From positions 14,560,073 through 14,624,072 of the forward strand of contig CM038471.1 in the NCBI GenBank assembly GCA_021464415.1: a stretch of 64,000 bases of DNA. The letters run 5' to 3'. A model generated the notes under the pieces. It saw only the letters and a list, made by a program, of their open reading frames with translations. It did no database searches and had not been told where the DNA came from. A program made the translations under genes and the position numbers. Positions 1 to 11,525 of this stretch are shown piece by piece (position 1 is the stretch's first letter; every line of letters starts with the position of its first letter). The stretch is from Lonicera japonica (Eukaryota; Streptophyta; Magnoliopsida; Dipsacales; Caprifoliaceae).

Positions 1-1140
1 ATCATGCTCTCTGAAAACTATAAGCAAGCATACATGACCCGGCACTTAAGGAACCAAATTAGGCTTACTAAGAGAAAATTTCTCTCTGGGAATATAGCTC
101 CATGTGTATTTCCAAGTTGTTTATGTTGTCCACTTGATTCTCAAAGCACCACCTCAATTTTCAAAACCCAATCCCAAAGGCCTTGTTTTAAGCAAAAACA
201 GCCATTTGCTACCCCGGTTGTATCACAGCGATAGTCTGCGGTATTCGACAAACTGAGATATTACTTATTTGGATTCCTTTGAACAAAGGTGTCCACTTTG
301 AGAGGTTCTTATCAATTTTTGTTTTTTATTCACTTCAATTCTTGTCTTACAAATATATAAACACACGCACATGGTATAGTTTGGTACTTTGGTCTTAACA
401 GGAAAAGAATAACTTAGTCTGTCCGGTTTAGAATTCAAAATATATCAAATTAGCCTCTAAACAGGCCAATTGAACTAAAAGAAGCCTCTAGTTGCATGAA
501 TGTCATTCAATCAGTCGACATAAGCCTTGCTGTCAATTAGCAAAAAATAGAATGAGATTGCACAAAGAATCTTACACTAATCATATCTTGAGACCTCTGT
601 TTAGAATCCATATTAAAGTGCCGACAGTATAACCATGAAGGTTGAGTTAGGATTGTTAGAATACAGTTCAGTAAACCAGGGATGGATAACATATGATGAG
701 CTTATAGCCTCCTTCAAAATATATATTCTCGTAGCTAAATCACTCAATAGATCCAATTGATTACCAAAATTCCCAAAAAAATCCCTTAGATTTCACATAA
801 CGTAATGTCAACAAATATCTTTACAGAAAAAAAATTACAATTAAAATGTGAACTGAACAACTCAGAACTTTCACAGGAGAGAAAATTGAGATTGAACTTG
901 ACAAATCATGTCACAATATGTGGTAAGAGATGCAATAAGAGATAAAGGGATGGCGGTGGTGTAGTGGGTGGGACGGTGGTGGGTGTCGTGTGAAGAAATT
1001 AGTGCTCGCGAGAGAGAGAATAAATTAGGGCTCGCGAAGTGTGGGTGTGTCGTGTGAAGTGTGGGCTGCGGGGGTGAGTGCCAGTAGAGGTGAAGAAATT
1101 AGGGCTCCTGAGAAAAAATGGAAGTGGGGGTGAAGGGTTT
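1..1140. other. No recognisable gene; G/T-rich repeats near 950-1120
   Basis: I recognise no coding similarity in this stretch. From about 950 to 1120 it is G/T-rich, with repeated short phrases such as GAAGAAATTAG followed by GGGCTC or TGCTC. It lies outside the downstream end of the minus-strand CACTA transposase gene and may include the end of that element, but I could not find a CACTA terminus. Confidence 0.4.
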
Positions 1141-1154
1141 AATTTATACCATCA

Positions 1155-1462
1155 ACTTAGGCGAGGTAGTTATTTAACCTACGCCGCCTAAGTTAATTTG
1201 AAAATTTCAAATTATTTAAACTTTTCGTGAAAATTTGAGGGGAAAAAGACTTTTGGGCGACGTTAAAATTATAATTACATCGCATAAGATTAACTTGAGC
1301 GACGTACATATAATTTCTTCATCGCCTAAAAGTTTTCAAATTATTTCAAATTTTCGTGAAAATTTGAGGGGGAAAGACTTTTGGGCGACGTAAAAATAAT
1401 AATTACATCGCACAAGTTAATCTAAGGCAACGTACTTATAATTTCTCCGTCGCCTAAGAGTT
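1155..1462. repeat. CACTA-type subterminal palindromic repeats
   Basis: Five imperfect units of about 35 bp occur here. Each reads roughly GGCGACGT, an A/T-rich centre, then a GCCTAAG-type end, so each unit is close to a palindrome: arms CTTAGGCG and CGCCTAAG at 1160-1192, with further units near 1255, 1297, 1384 and 1425. Clustered short inverted motifs near the ends are typical of plant CACTA elements, where the helper protein TNPA binds. The placement just downstream of the transposase stop codon fits that role; binding itself is inferred. Confidence 0.6.
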
Positions 1463-1681
1463 TTTAAATAATTTTTAAGTGAATGTTAGTTTAAATAATA
1501 TAAAATTTCCCAACTGCGTGTTTTAAGTGTCCATCTCTCTTATGAGTTTTTTTTTAATCCCTATAATCTTTCTCATGTTTTAGTTTGGTCATTTTAATCA
1601 TTTATAACAACAAAATTTAAATATTTTACAACAATCAATTACTTTAATCATTTCATTTAATTAATAGCATTTACGACAACA

Positions 1682-2240
1682 TCAATTGGAGTCATCATTT
1701 TCATCATCCTGATACTCATCTTCATATTCATCCTCATTACCACTTAAGAGTTCATTGTTATACCCTTCTGCATCGTCGGAGTCATAATCCTCGTCGTAAT
1801 CTTCATCCTCGTCAGAGTTATCATTATCGAGAATATCTATCCGCAGTACTGAACTGAAGTCGATATTTAAAGTAGATATGGGAATATATATCGCATCAGG
1901 TTCTTGATAGGGTTCCTGTACTTCATACAGTGGAGTGGCAGTTGCATCCCTTGCAAGTGTGGACTCCTGTACGTACCTCTATGTGACATCACGTTGACAA
2001 CTTTCTAACCCTCACCAGTCGATGGATCATCTATATAGAATACTTGCCTTGCCGTCTTGGTAAGAATAAACGAAAAGTCGTCATACCAACTGGTATTCAT
2101 GTTGACGGATTAAGCTCACAATCATACTTTGTACTGCCAGGAACATCAGGGTCGGTGTTGTACCACTTACACATGAATAACACAGTCGGCATGCTTTTCG
2201 CATACCTTAGTTCGACAATAGCCTACAAAATCCTGTAGTA
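1682..2240 (-). pseudogene. CACTA transposase, C-terminal DUF4216 region and acidic tail (decayed)
   Basis: Minus-strand translation gives a DUF4216-like segment, including CKWYNTDPDVPGSTKYDCEL near 2130-2195 and, in a shifted frame, FILTKTARQVFYIDDPSTGE near 2015-2075. DUF4216 is the domain usually found at the C-terminal end of plant CACTA TNP2 proteins. It is followed by a strongly acidic tail of Asp, Glu and Tyr (about 1690-1840) and a TGA at 1682-1684. Stops and frameshifts interrupt it, for example a TAG directly after the DDPSTGEG phrase. It belongs with the fragments at 2732-5300. Identification rests on motif wording; the exon structure is not resolved. Confidence 0.65.
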
Positions 2241-2731
2241 TGTGTCTATGTGATGTCACTAGCCATTACCATCACTCCACTTTTTGAGTCTTTTTGATCT
2301 GGTCTCGCTGATGACACACAAACTTGACACCGTTTACATTACACTGTGAATAAATGGTGCAACGCATAGGCATAGATACTAGAATTTGTACCTCCTGGTT
2401 GTATTTAGGAATACATTTATATTGCAGATTGTGCATCTGCATAACAAAATATATGGGATATCAGTTAAATGCATGCGACAAATACAATTAAGTTAAGGTT
2501 GAATAGTTACCCATTTAGGAAAATGGTCAAGAAGTGACGCAATACGCTCGTCATCAGTCCCGTTTGGAGCTAGATCAGAAAATTAATCGCGGTGAATGTC
2601 TATATATACCATTGTGCTTCAATAAAGTTTTTCATCACACACCAGTGAGCTGTCGCGATTTGTGCTTTACTCAGATTAGTGGTCTTGATGCAACCGCTTG
2701 GCTTCACGAGATCAGAAACAACTGAGATGTT

Positions 2732-3508
2732 TCACCGAAGTGCTTCTGGGATGATTTCATCATTCGCGTTAGGATCATCGAGATAGTTAATGTAAGTCAC
2801 ACACTCGTGCATGATGTTCCGCTCGACAATACACCCTTCTAGGTTACGCTTGTTTCTGACATCTTTCTTGAATTCACCAATTTGCTTATAAAATTGTACA
2901 TTTATGTAGTAAGGATATAAACAATTATAAATAGTAAAAAGCAATTCATATCTTTTAGTGAAAAATATCCAGATATAATGTACGAGACTAGTGAGCAAGA
3001 CCAATTTGGGTAGGTGGATGCAGAGATGGACCATGATGGTAAAGAAAGCTAGCGGAAAGATCATCCCCAGCTTGTAGAGAATCATGACAATATCACTCTA
3101 CATTTAGCAGACGTCAGATTTCTTCAACTCTCGGGCGCATATCATCTGGAAGAATCTGCATAACTCTACTAGCGCATAGACGATGTGACTTTTCAAATAT
3201 GGTCGGATCACCACCGGAAGAACATGCTGAAGCATGACATGGCAGTCGTGAGTTTTCAATCCGTAGAACTTTTTATCAGAGACTTTGACATTATTCTTTA
3301 GGCTTCCTGCATAACCTCTTGGATACTTAAAAACAGCAATATAATCAAATACGACCCTCTGATCCCTAGGCCGAACTGTATAATCAGCCTGAGGCAGTGT
3401 CATTTTGTTTGACGGCCTTTTCTTTGCCCAAAGCTTGTTGCGTATGCCCATTTTCTCTAGAGTTGTGCAAGATTTCGCATTGTCCTTAGTCTTTCCATCA
3501 AGACCCAT
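2732..3508 (-). pseudogene. CACTA transposase, DUF4218 region (decayed)
   Basis: Two minus-strand frames, 3104-3508 and 2732-3085, carry the DUF4218 domain that follows the catalytic region in plant TNP2 proteins. Landmarks are GLKTHDCHVMLQHVLPV and RPYLKSHIVYALVELCRFFQ in the first, and MIFPLAFFTIMVHLCIHLP and KKDVRNKRNLEGCIVERN in the second. Between LTSLVHYIW and the KKDVRNK phrase an A/T-rich stretch replaces the expected residues, so an unspliced intron or an insertion lies inside the second frame. The order catalytic core, DUF4218, DUF4216 along the minus strand matches an ordinary CACTA gene. It is not translatable as one protein. Confidence 0.75.
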
Positions 3509-3885
3509 AATAGTGCTGAAGACGTTGTCGTAGACGTTTTTTCGATGTACATGACATCTAATGCATGTCTCATACTAGATGAAGTCCAGTAAGGCGGTTC
3601 CCAGAATATATTGACGTGAGTCCAACACAGTATCTTTTTAAGTGCTTGAAAGATGGATGCAAACTTATTAAAACTTAATTGAAATTACAATTTCAGTACA
3701 AAATCCTGTATCAAGAGGCGTACCTATTTGAAGTTGTTATGCAGATGCATCGATTGAAGAGACTATGAATGCTTAATAGACGTTGCATAAACCTGTCTTA
3801 CAGATATAGTTAGTAGGGCAGTTTTAAGTTCTTGTTTACCATTAAACACTGTCGGCAGTGTCCGATAGTGGTGATCTAAGGGTGT

Positions 3886-4753
3886 TCATCTATGCGTGCC
3901 CTGGTACGACATTCTTCCATTATTGTGCACCGCATAAATATCGTCCAAACAGATGGGATATGCTTTGTACCATTTCGTCTGAATGCCTCCCAATATCCCT
4001 AATCCTGGGAAGTCGCTTATGGTCCACATCACGGCTGCCCTTATGTTGAATGCCTCTTCACCGTATCGATCCCAAGTTGAAACTCCCGTCTCCCACAACA
4101 TTTTAAGCTCCTCGATCATTGGTCTCGTAAACACATTGAGAGACTTTATCGGAGACTTGGGGCCGAATATAAGCATCACTGCGTTAAACTCCTTCTTCAT
4201 ACACAATGATGGAGCCAAATTATAAGGCATCGCAATAATAGGCCAAGCACTGTACGACACGGTTGTAAACTCATAGGGTCTAAACCCGTCGGACGCTAGA
4301 GCGAGGCGTACGTTTCTGAAGTCCGACGCAAATTGCGAATATGACCTGAAAATGACAAGACAAAATTCAATACTCGAATATATAAACACTTTATTAATTA
4401 TTGTATATATACAAATACAAAATGTAAATAAATACTTCACCTGTCGAAATCCTTCTATGCTTCCCCATCTACTGGGTGTCTCAGAAAGTCGTGATCTTTT
4501 GCTATTCTCTCCCCGTGCTACCGCATTTTTTTGCAGTGCGTTCGGACATGTACAGACACTGCAACCTCAGTGCCAAAGAAAAGTACCGAACAGTCTTTCG
4601 GGCCATCCGCTTATAATCACATGTATCATCTTGTTCCAATCTCAACTTATCGCAAACAAGACATTGATCTAGATAGGCACCCTCTTTGTAAAACAAGAAA
4701 CAACCATAGTAACAAGTGTGGATATGCTTATCTTCTTTAAGGTTTTTTTGCAC
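3886..4753 (-). pseudogene. CACTA transposase catalytic region (Transposase_21/tnp2), two exons, decayed
   Basis: This is the core of a TNP2-type transposase (Pfam Transposase_21), the enzyme that cuts and moves CACTA elements. The downstream exon (about 4345-3886) reads FRNVRLALASDGFRPYEF, then FGPKSPIKSLNVFTRPMIEE, then AAVMWTISDFPGLGILGG, all classic for the family. The upstream exon (to 4441) carries RYFSLALRLQCLYMSERTAK and a KDHDFLRHPVDGEA phrase. Between them, 4346-4440 looks like a short A/T-rich intron with a GT donor at 4440-4439 and a TTTTCAG acceptor ending at 4346. A TAG replaces the expected Trp codon just before the donor, so the gene is inactive. Confidence 0.8.
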
Positions 4754-4847
4754 ATGCGTATGAGTTCGGGTACTTATTTCCTTCGGGTAACAGATAATTC
4801 ATTTCCGCACCCCACTTATTGAAGGCCGTGTCTATCATATTGCAACC

Positions 4848-5300
4848 CTACTTCGGCTGTAATGTTCTAATCATAGAATACAATGCAGTCACTTTACTAC
4901 CCTCGTACAGTGGAGTTATTGCTTTGTGTAAGAGACACTGATATGGCATCATATTTTCTTTGACAATTGGATCAGCTTGAAATACAGTGTCAATGCCAGG
5001 AGGATCGTATGATTCACGAAAGAGAAAAGTATCATGCACAAACGCCACAGTCGGGTTACTATAAGGATCGATACTGTTACTCGAAAACGTCTTGTACTGT
5101 TGTATTTCTAGCACTTCACCGTATAAGTACCATACGGTATACAACAGCATTATACCATTACTAGTCAAATGGGCGTATGTATCATCCAAGCTGAGCCATG
5201 TGACCACGTTGTAACACCGTTTGTAAGGACACATATACAATCCCGTTGCACTGTGGCCGTTCTCTCGAACAAACGTGTAGAAATTCATTACCCCACACAA
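4848..5300 (-). pseudogene. CACTA transposase N-terminal region (Transposase-associated domain), decayed
   Basis: The minus-strand frame of 150 residues begins with a segment like the Transposase-associated (PF13963) domain found at the N-terminus of plant TNP2 proteins: FYTFVRENGHS, then a Cys pair in MCPYKRCYNVV, then HLTSNGIMLLYTVWYLYGE. It lies upstream of the catalytic fragments with the same polarity, as expected for one gene running from about 5300 down to 1682. The true start codon is uncertain, and the join to the 4502-4753 frame is broken. This is the most distal recognisable part of the element; its 5' terminus was not found. Confidence 0.6.
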
Positions 5301-7813
5301 TGAATTGCGATGAACCTCTTGAGCATTGCATCCAAAATTTATCCATTTTCACTGTCACATAACAATATATATTTTCAACAACAAATATATATTTTCAAAT
5401 CTACAAATTTACAAATTTATACTAAAAGATTAGCATCTACTATCAATAATATTAACAAAGAGATCAAATATGGGGCAACAACTAATAACAATATCATATT
5501 TTCGACAACAAATATAAATTTTCTACATAAATCTCAACATATATATAAACACAAAAATTACTTAAAAATTAATATTAATATTTTTACACAAATCTCAACA
5601 ACAAATATACATTTTCTATTTTTGATAATCCAAGAAATTGGTATAATTTATTATGTTAATCTATAATTTAAAGAGCTTATATTATTATTAATATTTCTAT
5701 TTTTAATATTTTTCAGGTGTTAGAAACGAATTTGAAGAAGATTAAAAAAATAGAGAAATTAAAGCATGTGAAGACAATTAAAGTGCTCAAAACTTCTAGA
5801 CGCATAACTTCTTACTTGGAACTTTAAATAATGTTATTCTTGAGCCTAAATTGAATAGAATTTCGAGAGTTACAACTTTGCAGTTCAACACTTTTTTAAA
5901 TTAAATCATCTCAGAGTTCAAAATTACAACGCAAGATGTAGTAGCGTAAAAGGATGAAAATTCAATATATTTAACTATTGGCCCATTCATACATTGGCTA
6001 TCAATACTAAAAAAAAGCCCAACTATTTATTATGAAGCCTCATGGCTATTACTTAAACCCATTTGGTATTAATACAGATGCAAAGTCCAATTACCTATTA
6101 ACCAAGCCAAAGTCCATCAATTGTCCTAGGCCCATTAAGATTTTATGCACCAATTATTATAAAAAGATACAATTGTGTGAATAATGAGAGGAGCTAGCAG
6201 CCGCAGCACAGCAACACTGCCGAGCACTATTCATCTCCCCTTTTTTTCTTATTTTTTTTTTATTTTCTTTTATTTTGAAGACTTGAAGATTGAACGTTTA
6301 TTTTTACTCTTTAATTTATTTAATATCAAGTACATTTTCTTTTAATTATATTTTCTATTTAATTTATTCTATGCTAACATAAATTTGTACTAGTGTTATG
6401 ATGAGTATATTTAATTGATTCCCTTGCACGTATTTATGCAAATTGACTCTACTAATTTAATGCTTTAATGTTAAATACAATTTTTTCTATTGGATGCCTA
6501 TTTTGATAGATTAAAAATAAAGTTAGATTCTAATTTTTTTTTTGGGATTCACCTTATGATTTGTTAAGAGCGAATATAGGGTGTGTTTTGACGGATATAG
6601 TGAGTATTTTGACTTTATATATTAGTTTGGCTGTGGAAGAATTACAATTATATTTTATAAATTGATTGGACTTTATTAATTTTATTTTCCGCATCTAATA
6701 AAGTTGAGAGGCTAAATTAGTGCGAGATAAGAGTAGAGTTTATGTACATGAATACTTAGGAAGATCATATTAAATATATGACTCCGAAATCCTAATCAAT
6801 TAATAAATTAATTTTATTATTTTTCTTCGTATTATTTAATTTAGTTACATTACTTTAGTTCACTTGCTTTATTTTTGTTTATTTAATTTTCTTTATTTTA
6901 TTTGTTTGAATACCATAATTTTTTCTTTACTAGATTAGAAGTTTAATAAAACATTAACAAGATAATTATAAAACATACTATTTAAGTTTTTGTGGGATCG
7001 ACCTCGCTTACACGCTACACTATAAATTGATTCGTGCACTTGCGAGCATTGAAATTTCTCACAACACAAATCGTAAGTTTTTCTTTTAACAAAAATTAGC
7101 TTAGTGCGATTTTTTTCCAAATGAACTTGTGTGATAGTTATATATATGTTATGTCATTCCAGCCATGTGTATACCTTTTATTATAAAATGTCTTAGGAAT
7201 TAACTTAAATTTATGACTTTATATACTAGTCCGTTTTTGCAACAAAACATTGAAATTAGATATTTCAGGAATTAAATAATTTTTAAAGGTCAACTTGTAA
7301 ATTGGTGAATTTCCTATATTTAAAATCATCTTATTGATTTTTGGAAATTTTTATTTTGAACTAGAATAATAAAGAAACAATTAAGATTCGATCCCTGAGT
7401 TCAAACATTTTTTGGATGCATTTTTGTATATTTGTTTTCTTGTATTTATAGTATTTCTTGTGGCAACTTGTATCTGCATCGAGAAAATTAGTCTCTATAT
7501 GTGCCAAGAGAAAATAGTTTCTACGTTGAGAAGTATCTATCGCATAGTATCTATGTTCTGCTACATCATATACCAAAAAAAAAAAAAAAAGTATCTCCGA
7601 TGATTGCATATTTTAAAAAATAAAATTTGAAGGACCACATCTTAAAATATTCAAACTGATCGGGGCCGGACTCTAAAGGCCCGAATAATAAAATTGGGTA
7701 ACAAATGGACGATGGTGGGTTGCACGATCAACCATTTCAATATATATGGTGAAAACTTGAATTATTGGCATATAAAAGACACATATATATGATGCAAACT
7801 GAGAATACATTGT
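5301..7813. other. AT-rich stretch without a recognisable gene
   Basis: The sequence is very A/T-rich. At 5350-5630 the phrase AACAACAAATATA followed by TTTTC recurs several times with spacers, giving a low-complexity 118-codon plus-strand frame that I do not treat as a gene. There is an A run at 7575-7590. Near 6990-7040 the phrases GTGGGATCGACCTCGCT and GTGCACTTGCGAG occur; I associate these with leaders of plant LTR elements, but no flanking LTR was found. Confidence 0.4.
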
Positions 7814-8940
7814 TGTAGACACCTCAGTCTATGACCCTCACACAAATCCATGTTTTCTCCAAATTTCACTTGCATCTTTGAGGCTGGAGAACCCGAGATA
7901 GGGCTAGAAAGTCACCCGAAGGACTTCGCATACATTCAAGTTCATTAGGGAAGTCTTAGAGATCGAGGTTTATGAGAGGTTTCACGCGGGGATAGTCTTG
8001 TTGCAGGGCTATGCAGCGTGACATACCTTGTGTCCCGTGGTCTTAAGTAGCGAGACCCTTTGTCGTAAGGTCCTATGTCACGTGACTCTTGTCGCGAGCT
8101 CAAGGTTGCGGTGAACTGTGAGTGTGGTTACATCCACGTTTTCCCCCTATAAATAGGTCCCTCGGAATCTCATTTGAGGGAACAAGAGTGAAGAACTCAT
8201 TTGGGATGTTTAGAAGAGAAATTAATGAGATTTTAGAGAGAGAAGGTCACTTTTGAAGAGAGAAAGTCAAGTATAGTGAGAGAAATACCTCATAAGGAAA
8301 GAAGAAGCTTACTTTGGAGGAAGGAATTAATGAGGAATCTTCTACAACAACGGTAAGGAAGTTTTATTTTTCTTTTAAGCAATAAAGGTGCACATTTATA
8401 ACTTTTCTAAATTTAATTTCCGCATTTTAATACAAGTTTTTTAATTACAAGTTTTAGATACAAGTTTTAATACAGAAATTATATCATTTGCAAAGAAGTC
8501 CACAGTTTTCAAAAGAAGTCCTCTGTAAGTTTTACTAAAAAAAAAAAGAACACTAAAAACATGTTTTGATACGCGTTCAAAACAAAACAGCCATAAAAAC
8601 AAATTCAAATCAAGTGGAACTACAATAGTATGATTTAATTTTATAAATGAATACATAGGCATTGAATAGCTCGAGTATGATTTCTCAAATATTGTTTTTT
8701 TGTTATATTTTATCTGAAAAGTCTACTTTGAAAAGACCGAAACTACTTGCAAAATATCTAAATAAGAATTGAATAAATGATCGAAAGGACGGATCGCGAG
8801 CCTAACACCTTCTCAATTCATAACATAGTTTCCGAACCCTAGTGAAGTAGCTATCAAATTAACTCTAGTTTCAAACGTGTACAAGAAAGTCTGTTTTCAG
8901 ATGATCTTTTGTTTGTTTTCTTGTAAAACATACCGGTGAC
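7814..8940 (+). repeat. Tat/Ogre-like LTR (solo or 5' LTR with short leader)
   Basis: It starts TGTAGACACC and ends TTGTAAAACA, followed three bases on by CGGTGACTTT, a worn copy of a tRNA-Arg-type primer-binding site (intact relative: TGGCGACTCT at 50756). The TATA phrase CTATAAATAGG lies near 8148. The 49373-50752 region is a clear relative: it has the same start, a TATA followed by AAATAGGTC, an AACACCTTC phrase, a CCGAACCCT-like phrase and the same end. No coding region follows, so it is a solo or truncated LTR. Assignment to the Tat/Ogre group rests on the start and the primer-binding site type. Confidence 0.55.
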
Positions 8941-9336
8941 TTTAAAAAATATGTTTCTCTAAGAAAACACCAAAATGACTTTTAAACAAGAATTCTTCCG
9001 GGGTAGTCAAAAACCTAGATTCTCACAATTGTATAAATTGTCTTAAGGCCCTGAATGAATTTTTACGCTTAATAATACTACAATGTTTTCAACTTTAGCA
9101 ATATGTCCTCAATTAAAGAGATACAATAAGGTTGTGTTCTATTAACAAGAAGTATTCAAGCTAGATGATATAACTTTCTTCACCGGAATATATTTCTTAC
9201 CAACTTCGTCAACTGGTTATTCATATAGAGTGCATTGCTGAATCATACATTTTTGAAATATAAATATACAATTCATCAATGTAGTCAAAATAATACAAAT
9301 ATATAGTGAAGCGGTAGCTATAACATCTATCTTAAA

Positions 9337-9703
9337 TTAATTGACTTCTTTGACAAACGCATGATGAATTAGCAAACCTGACTTGCAATGATGCATATCC
9401 CAGCATTCAAACAAACTGATATGAAGCTTCGGTTCAGAGGAGTCCCCCCGTGCAAATTTGACTACAAAATTATCTGGAATATTGAACTCCTGGTTCAAAG
9501 GGCGATTTCCTCCCAATAATACTTTCCTAGCTATATGGTTTCCACCTTCCCCTCTCTTGGCCATAATATAAATTGGAAGGTCATCCATCCATGTTTTGGA
9601 CAATGAAACCCTAAAACCAATTTGGTAACTTTTTTTGGGGTCGATGTCCTTTATAGCTCCTACTTCCAGCCACGTCACATTTAATAATTCTGCAGGTCCA
9701 TCC
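9337..9703 (-). CDS. Terminal exon of a PP2-like (phloem protein 2) lectin gene
   Basis: The exon encodes about 121 residues beginning DGPAELLNVTWLEV, through YQIGFRVSLSKTWMDDLPIY, to LHISLFECWDMHHCKSGLLI and HHAFVKEVN, then a stop. The AELL..TWLEV opening and the SLFECW..GL close are the hallmarks of the PP2 domain (Pfam PF14299), a carbohydrate-binding fold of phloem lectins and related F-box and defence proteins. The left side has a splice acceptor, TTTTCTCAAAG, ending at 9704. No middle exon carrying the usual nucleocytoplasmic PP2 start was found upstream, where transposons occupy 11-17 kb. The gene may therefore be broken, have a very long intron, or be a leftover exon. This is the only convincing host exon in the window. 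Confidence 0.65.
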
Positions 9704-9980
9704 CTTTGAGAAAAGTAAAATATTGTTAGTACAAAATCGTCTAAAATTCAATAAAAAAACAAAAACAAAAAACAAAAACAAAAAATTTTAATTATTATTT
9801 TATATACATGTTACTCTCGCGCAAGTTAATTAAAAATCGATAACTGAAACTAACAAAGTTCTACAAGTATAAGATCAATTATTAATTAATATGCATATAT
9901 TCTTGAACGGTCTTCTTATTTTTGTAATTTAGCAAAAAGTCCCTCAATTAACAGCTTTAGCGACAATGACGAAGTCACTC

Positions 9981-10192
9981 ACTCAAATTAGTTGGGCTGT
10001 ACTCAATTAAGCAGTATTTTATAGAAATACTGTGAAGCACAAAAAATTAGTCTCAGAATTGTAACCAACTAATATTGAAGTCTGGGACTCAAATTAATTG
10101 GGCTGCACTCAATTAAGCAGTATTTTATAGAAATACTGCGAAGCCCAAAAATTAGTCTCAAAATTGAAACCAAATAATACTGAAGTCCGGGA
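9981..10192. repeat. 106-bp tandem duplication
   Basis: Two adjacent copies, 9981-10086 and 10087-10192, each start ACTCAAATTA and contain AAGCAGTATTTTATAGAAAT. They differ at scattered bases and small indels. Each copy holds a small palindrome around AGTATTTTATAGAAATACT. No coding content is seen. Confidence 0.8.
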
Positions 10193-10671
10193 AAGGAAGG
10201 TGCTAAACAATAGAGATTAGTTGAATGTTACTGTTGAATTTCTTCTTATTTGAATGGGTTGCATTGCTAGATAGTTAATGTTAGTCGAGCGCAAAACAGT
10301 TGTCACTCGGAGTTTCTTTATTCTATATATCGGCATCGGTGGGTGGATCCCATGCAGATTTTTAGTTACAAATAAGAAGATGTTCATAAAAGTATTTCTA
10401 GTATCGTTGGAAAATATGTAAAGTCACTAACACTTTTACAGTTAATTATTTCACCACAATCATGTCTTGTCACAAAAAAATGGCAATGTCACCAAGTGTA
10501 GTTTGGGGGTATCTTGGTCGCTAAGTGAGCGAAATATTCAGGAATTTTTCTTTAATTTTGTAATTCAAGTATGTAGTGTGTTTTTTTCACTAAATTTTCC
10601 AAATTTTTTTTAAAAATATTTTCTTGGCATATAAAAGAGATCAACTTCATTACATTATGGACACCCCATTT

Positions 10672-11004
10672 TGTGACTAAAATAGCCAAAACCAAGCAAG
10701 TACGAGCATCTCCAATGGAATAACCAAAATTGGATAATCAAAATGACTTTTGATTAGTAAGTTATTAAAGTTAACAATATAGGTATCTCCAATGGCTATT
10801 TTTTCTCAATAACCAAATTTGTGGGGTACGTCTATTATATTGATTGCCACAATTTAATTAATTTGAATTTTGTTTCAAAAAATAGGAGGGAAAGATGATT
10901 TAAATTTGAAAAGATTCTCTTTTACCCAATAAAATTATTGGGTTCCTCATTTTGGTTATTGAAGAAGGTTGTGACTAAAATAGTCAAAACCATGCAAGTA
11001 CAAG
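10672..11004. repeat. MITE-like segment bracketed by 35-bp direct repeats
   Basis: A segment beginning GAGCATCTCCAATGG, wording common at the ends of plant miniature elements, lies between two direct repeats at 10672-10706 and 10970-11004. Both repeats read TGTGACTAAAATAG, then CAAAACCA, then GCAAGTAC. A second ATCTCCAATGG sits inside at about 10790. I could not define terminal inverted repeats. Confidence 0.45.
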
Positions 11005-11182
11005 CCTATATCGCATGACTGTTGGTTGAATCAGTATGTGTTAGAGATAAGCCTAACCACTTAGTGTAATCATGATTCGGTATGTCACATGGCATATCTG
11101 ATTAGACAAATTGAAAGGCCATAATAAGGGAAGCATGATTAGACCTACGGAGTGGATGATGTCGTATCACCCTTAACACGTC

Positions 11183-11525
11183 GTGTCGAGGACAATTCTT
11201 TCTCGCAAGTTCAAGATGCCCCTATTAAACACACATGATGAAAATAGAGACCCGATTAACCACATAGCAGCCTACACGTCCATTATAAAACTTCATTGTG
11301 TTTCGAATGAAGGATTCTATAATACATTCTTAAAAACGCTTAGGAGGTCAACCATGAAATGGCACCAGAATCTGATGAAGAGGTTGATAGATTTATTTGA
11401 CTTGCTTAGCGTAGCCTTCATCGGGCACTTTTAAAATACGAGAGCTCGTCAAAAGTCTTCCAACATTGTTTGATAATTAAGTAAAAAGATTGAACAATGA
11501 GGCCTTAACACTGCACCATCTTGAT
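11183..11525 (+). pseudogene. Tat-type gypsy gag fragment, interrupted by a solo LTR
   Basis: The translation RKFKMPLLNTHDENRDPINH, then AAYTSIIKLHCVSNEGFYNT, then LKTLRRSTMKWHQ resembles the retrotransposon gag (capsid) domain of Tat/Athila-group gypsy elements. A stop occurs at about 11432-11434 and the frame then shifts. The next gag phrase, HHLD followed by DMV, is cut by an LTR insertion: the gag text stops at 11525 and resumes at 12237-12281 with IDDMVEITALVDGVTN. Upstream and downstream domains of this Tat copy are missing. Confidence 0.6.

Noticed and set aside
4..234. 76-codon plus-strand frame at the window start
   Set aside because: Short, no family resemblance and no supporting context.
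560..1000. Possible CACTA terminus (CACTAATC near 575, TAGTG near 962)
   Set aside because: No matching inverted end near 5300-6300 and no 3-bp duplication could be paired.
5310..5666. 118-codon plus-strand frame
   Set aside because: Low-complexity A/T repeat giving Asn/Ile-rich text; not gene-like.
6985..7045. GTGGGATCGACCTCGCT ... GTGCACTTGCGAG phrase, suggestive of an LTR-element leader
   Set aside because: No LTR borders, primer-binding site or coding sequence nearby, so not called as an element.
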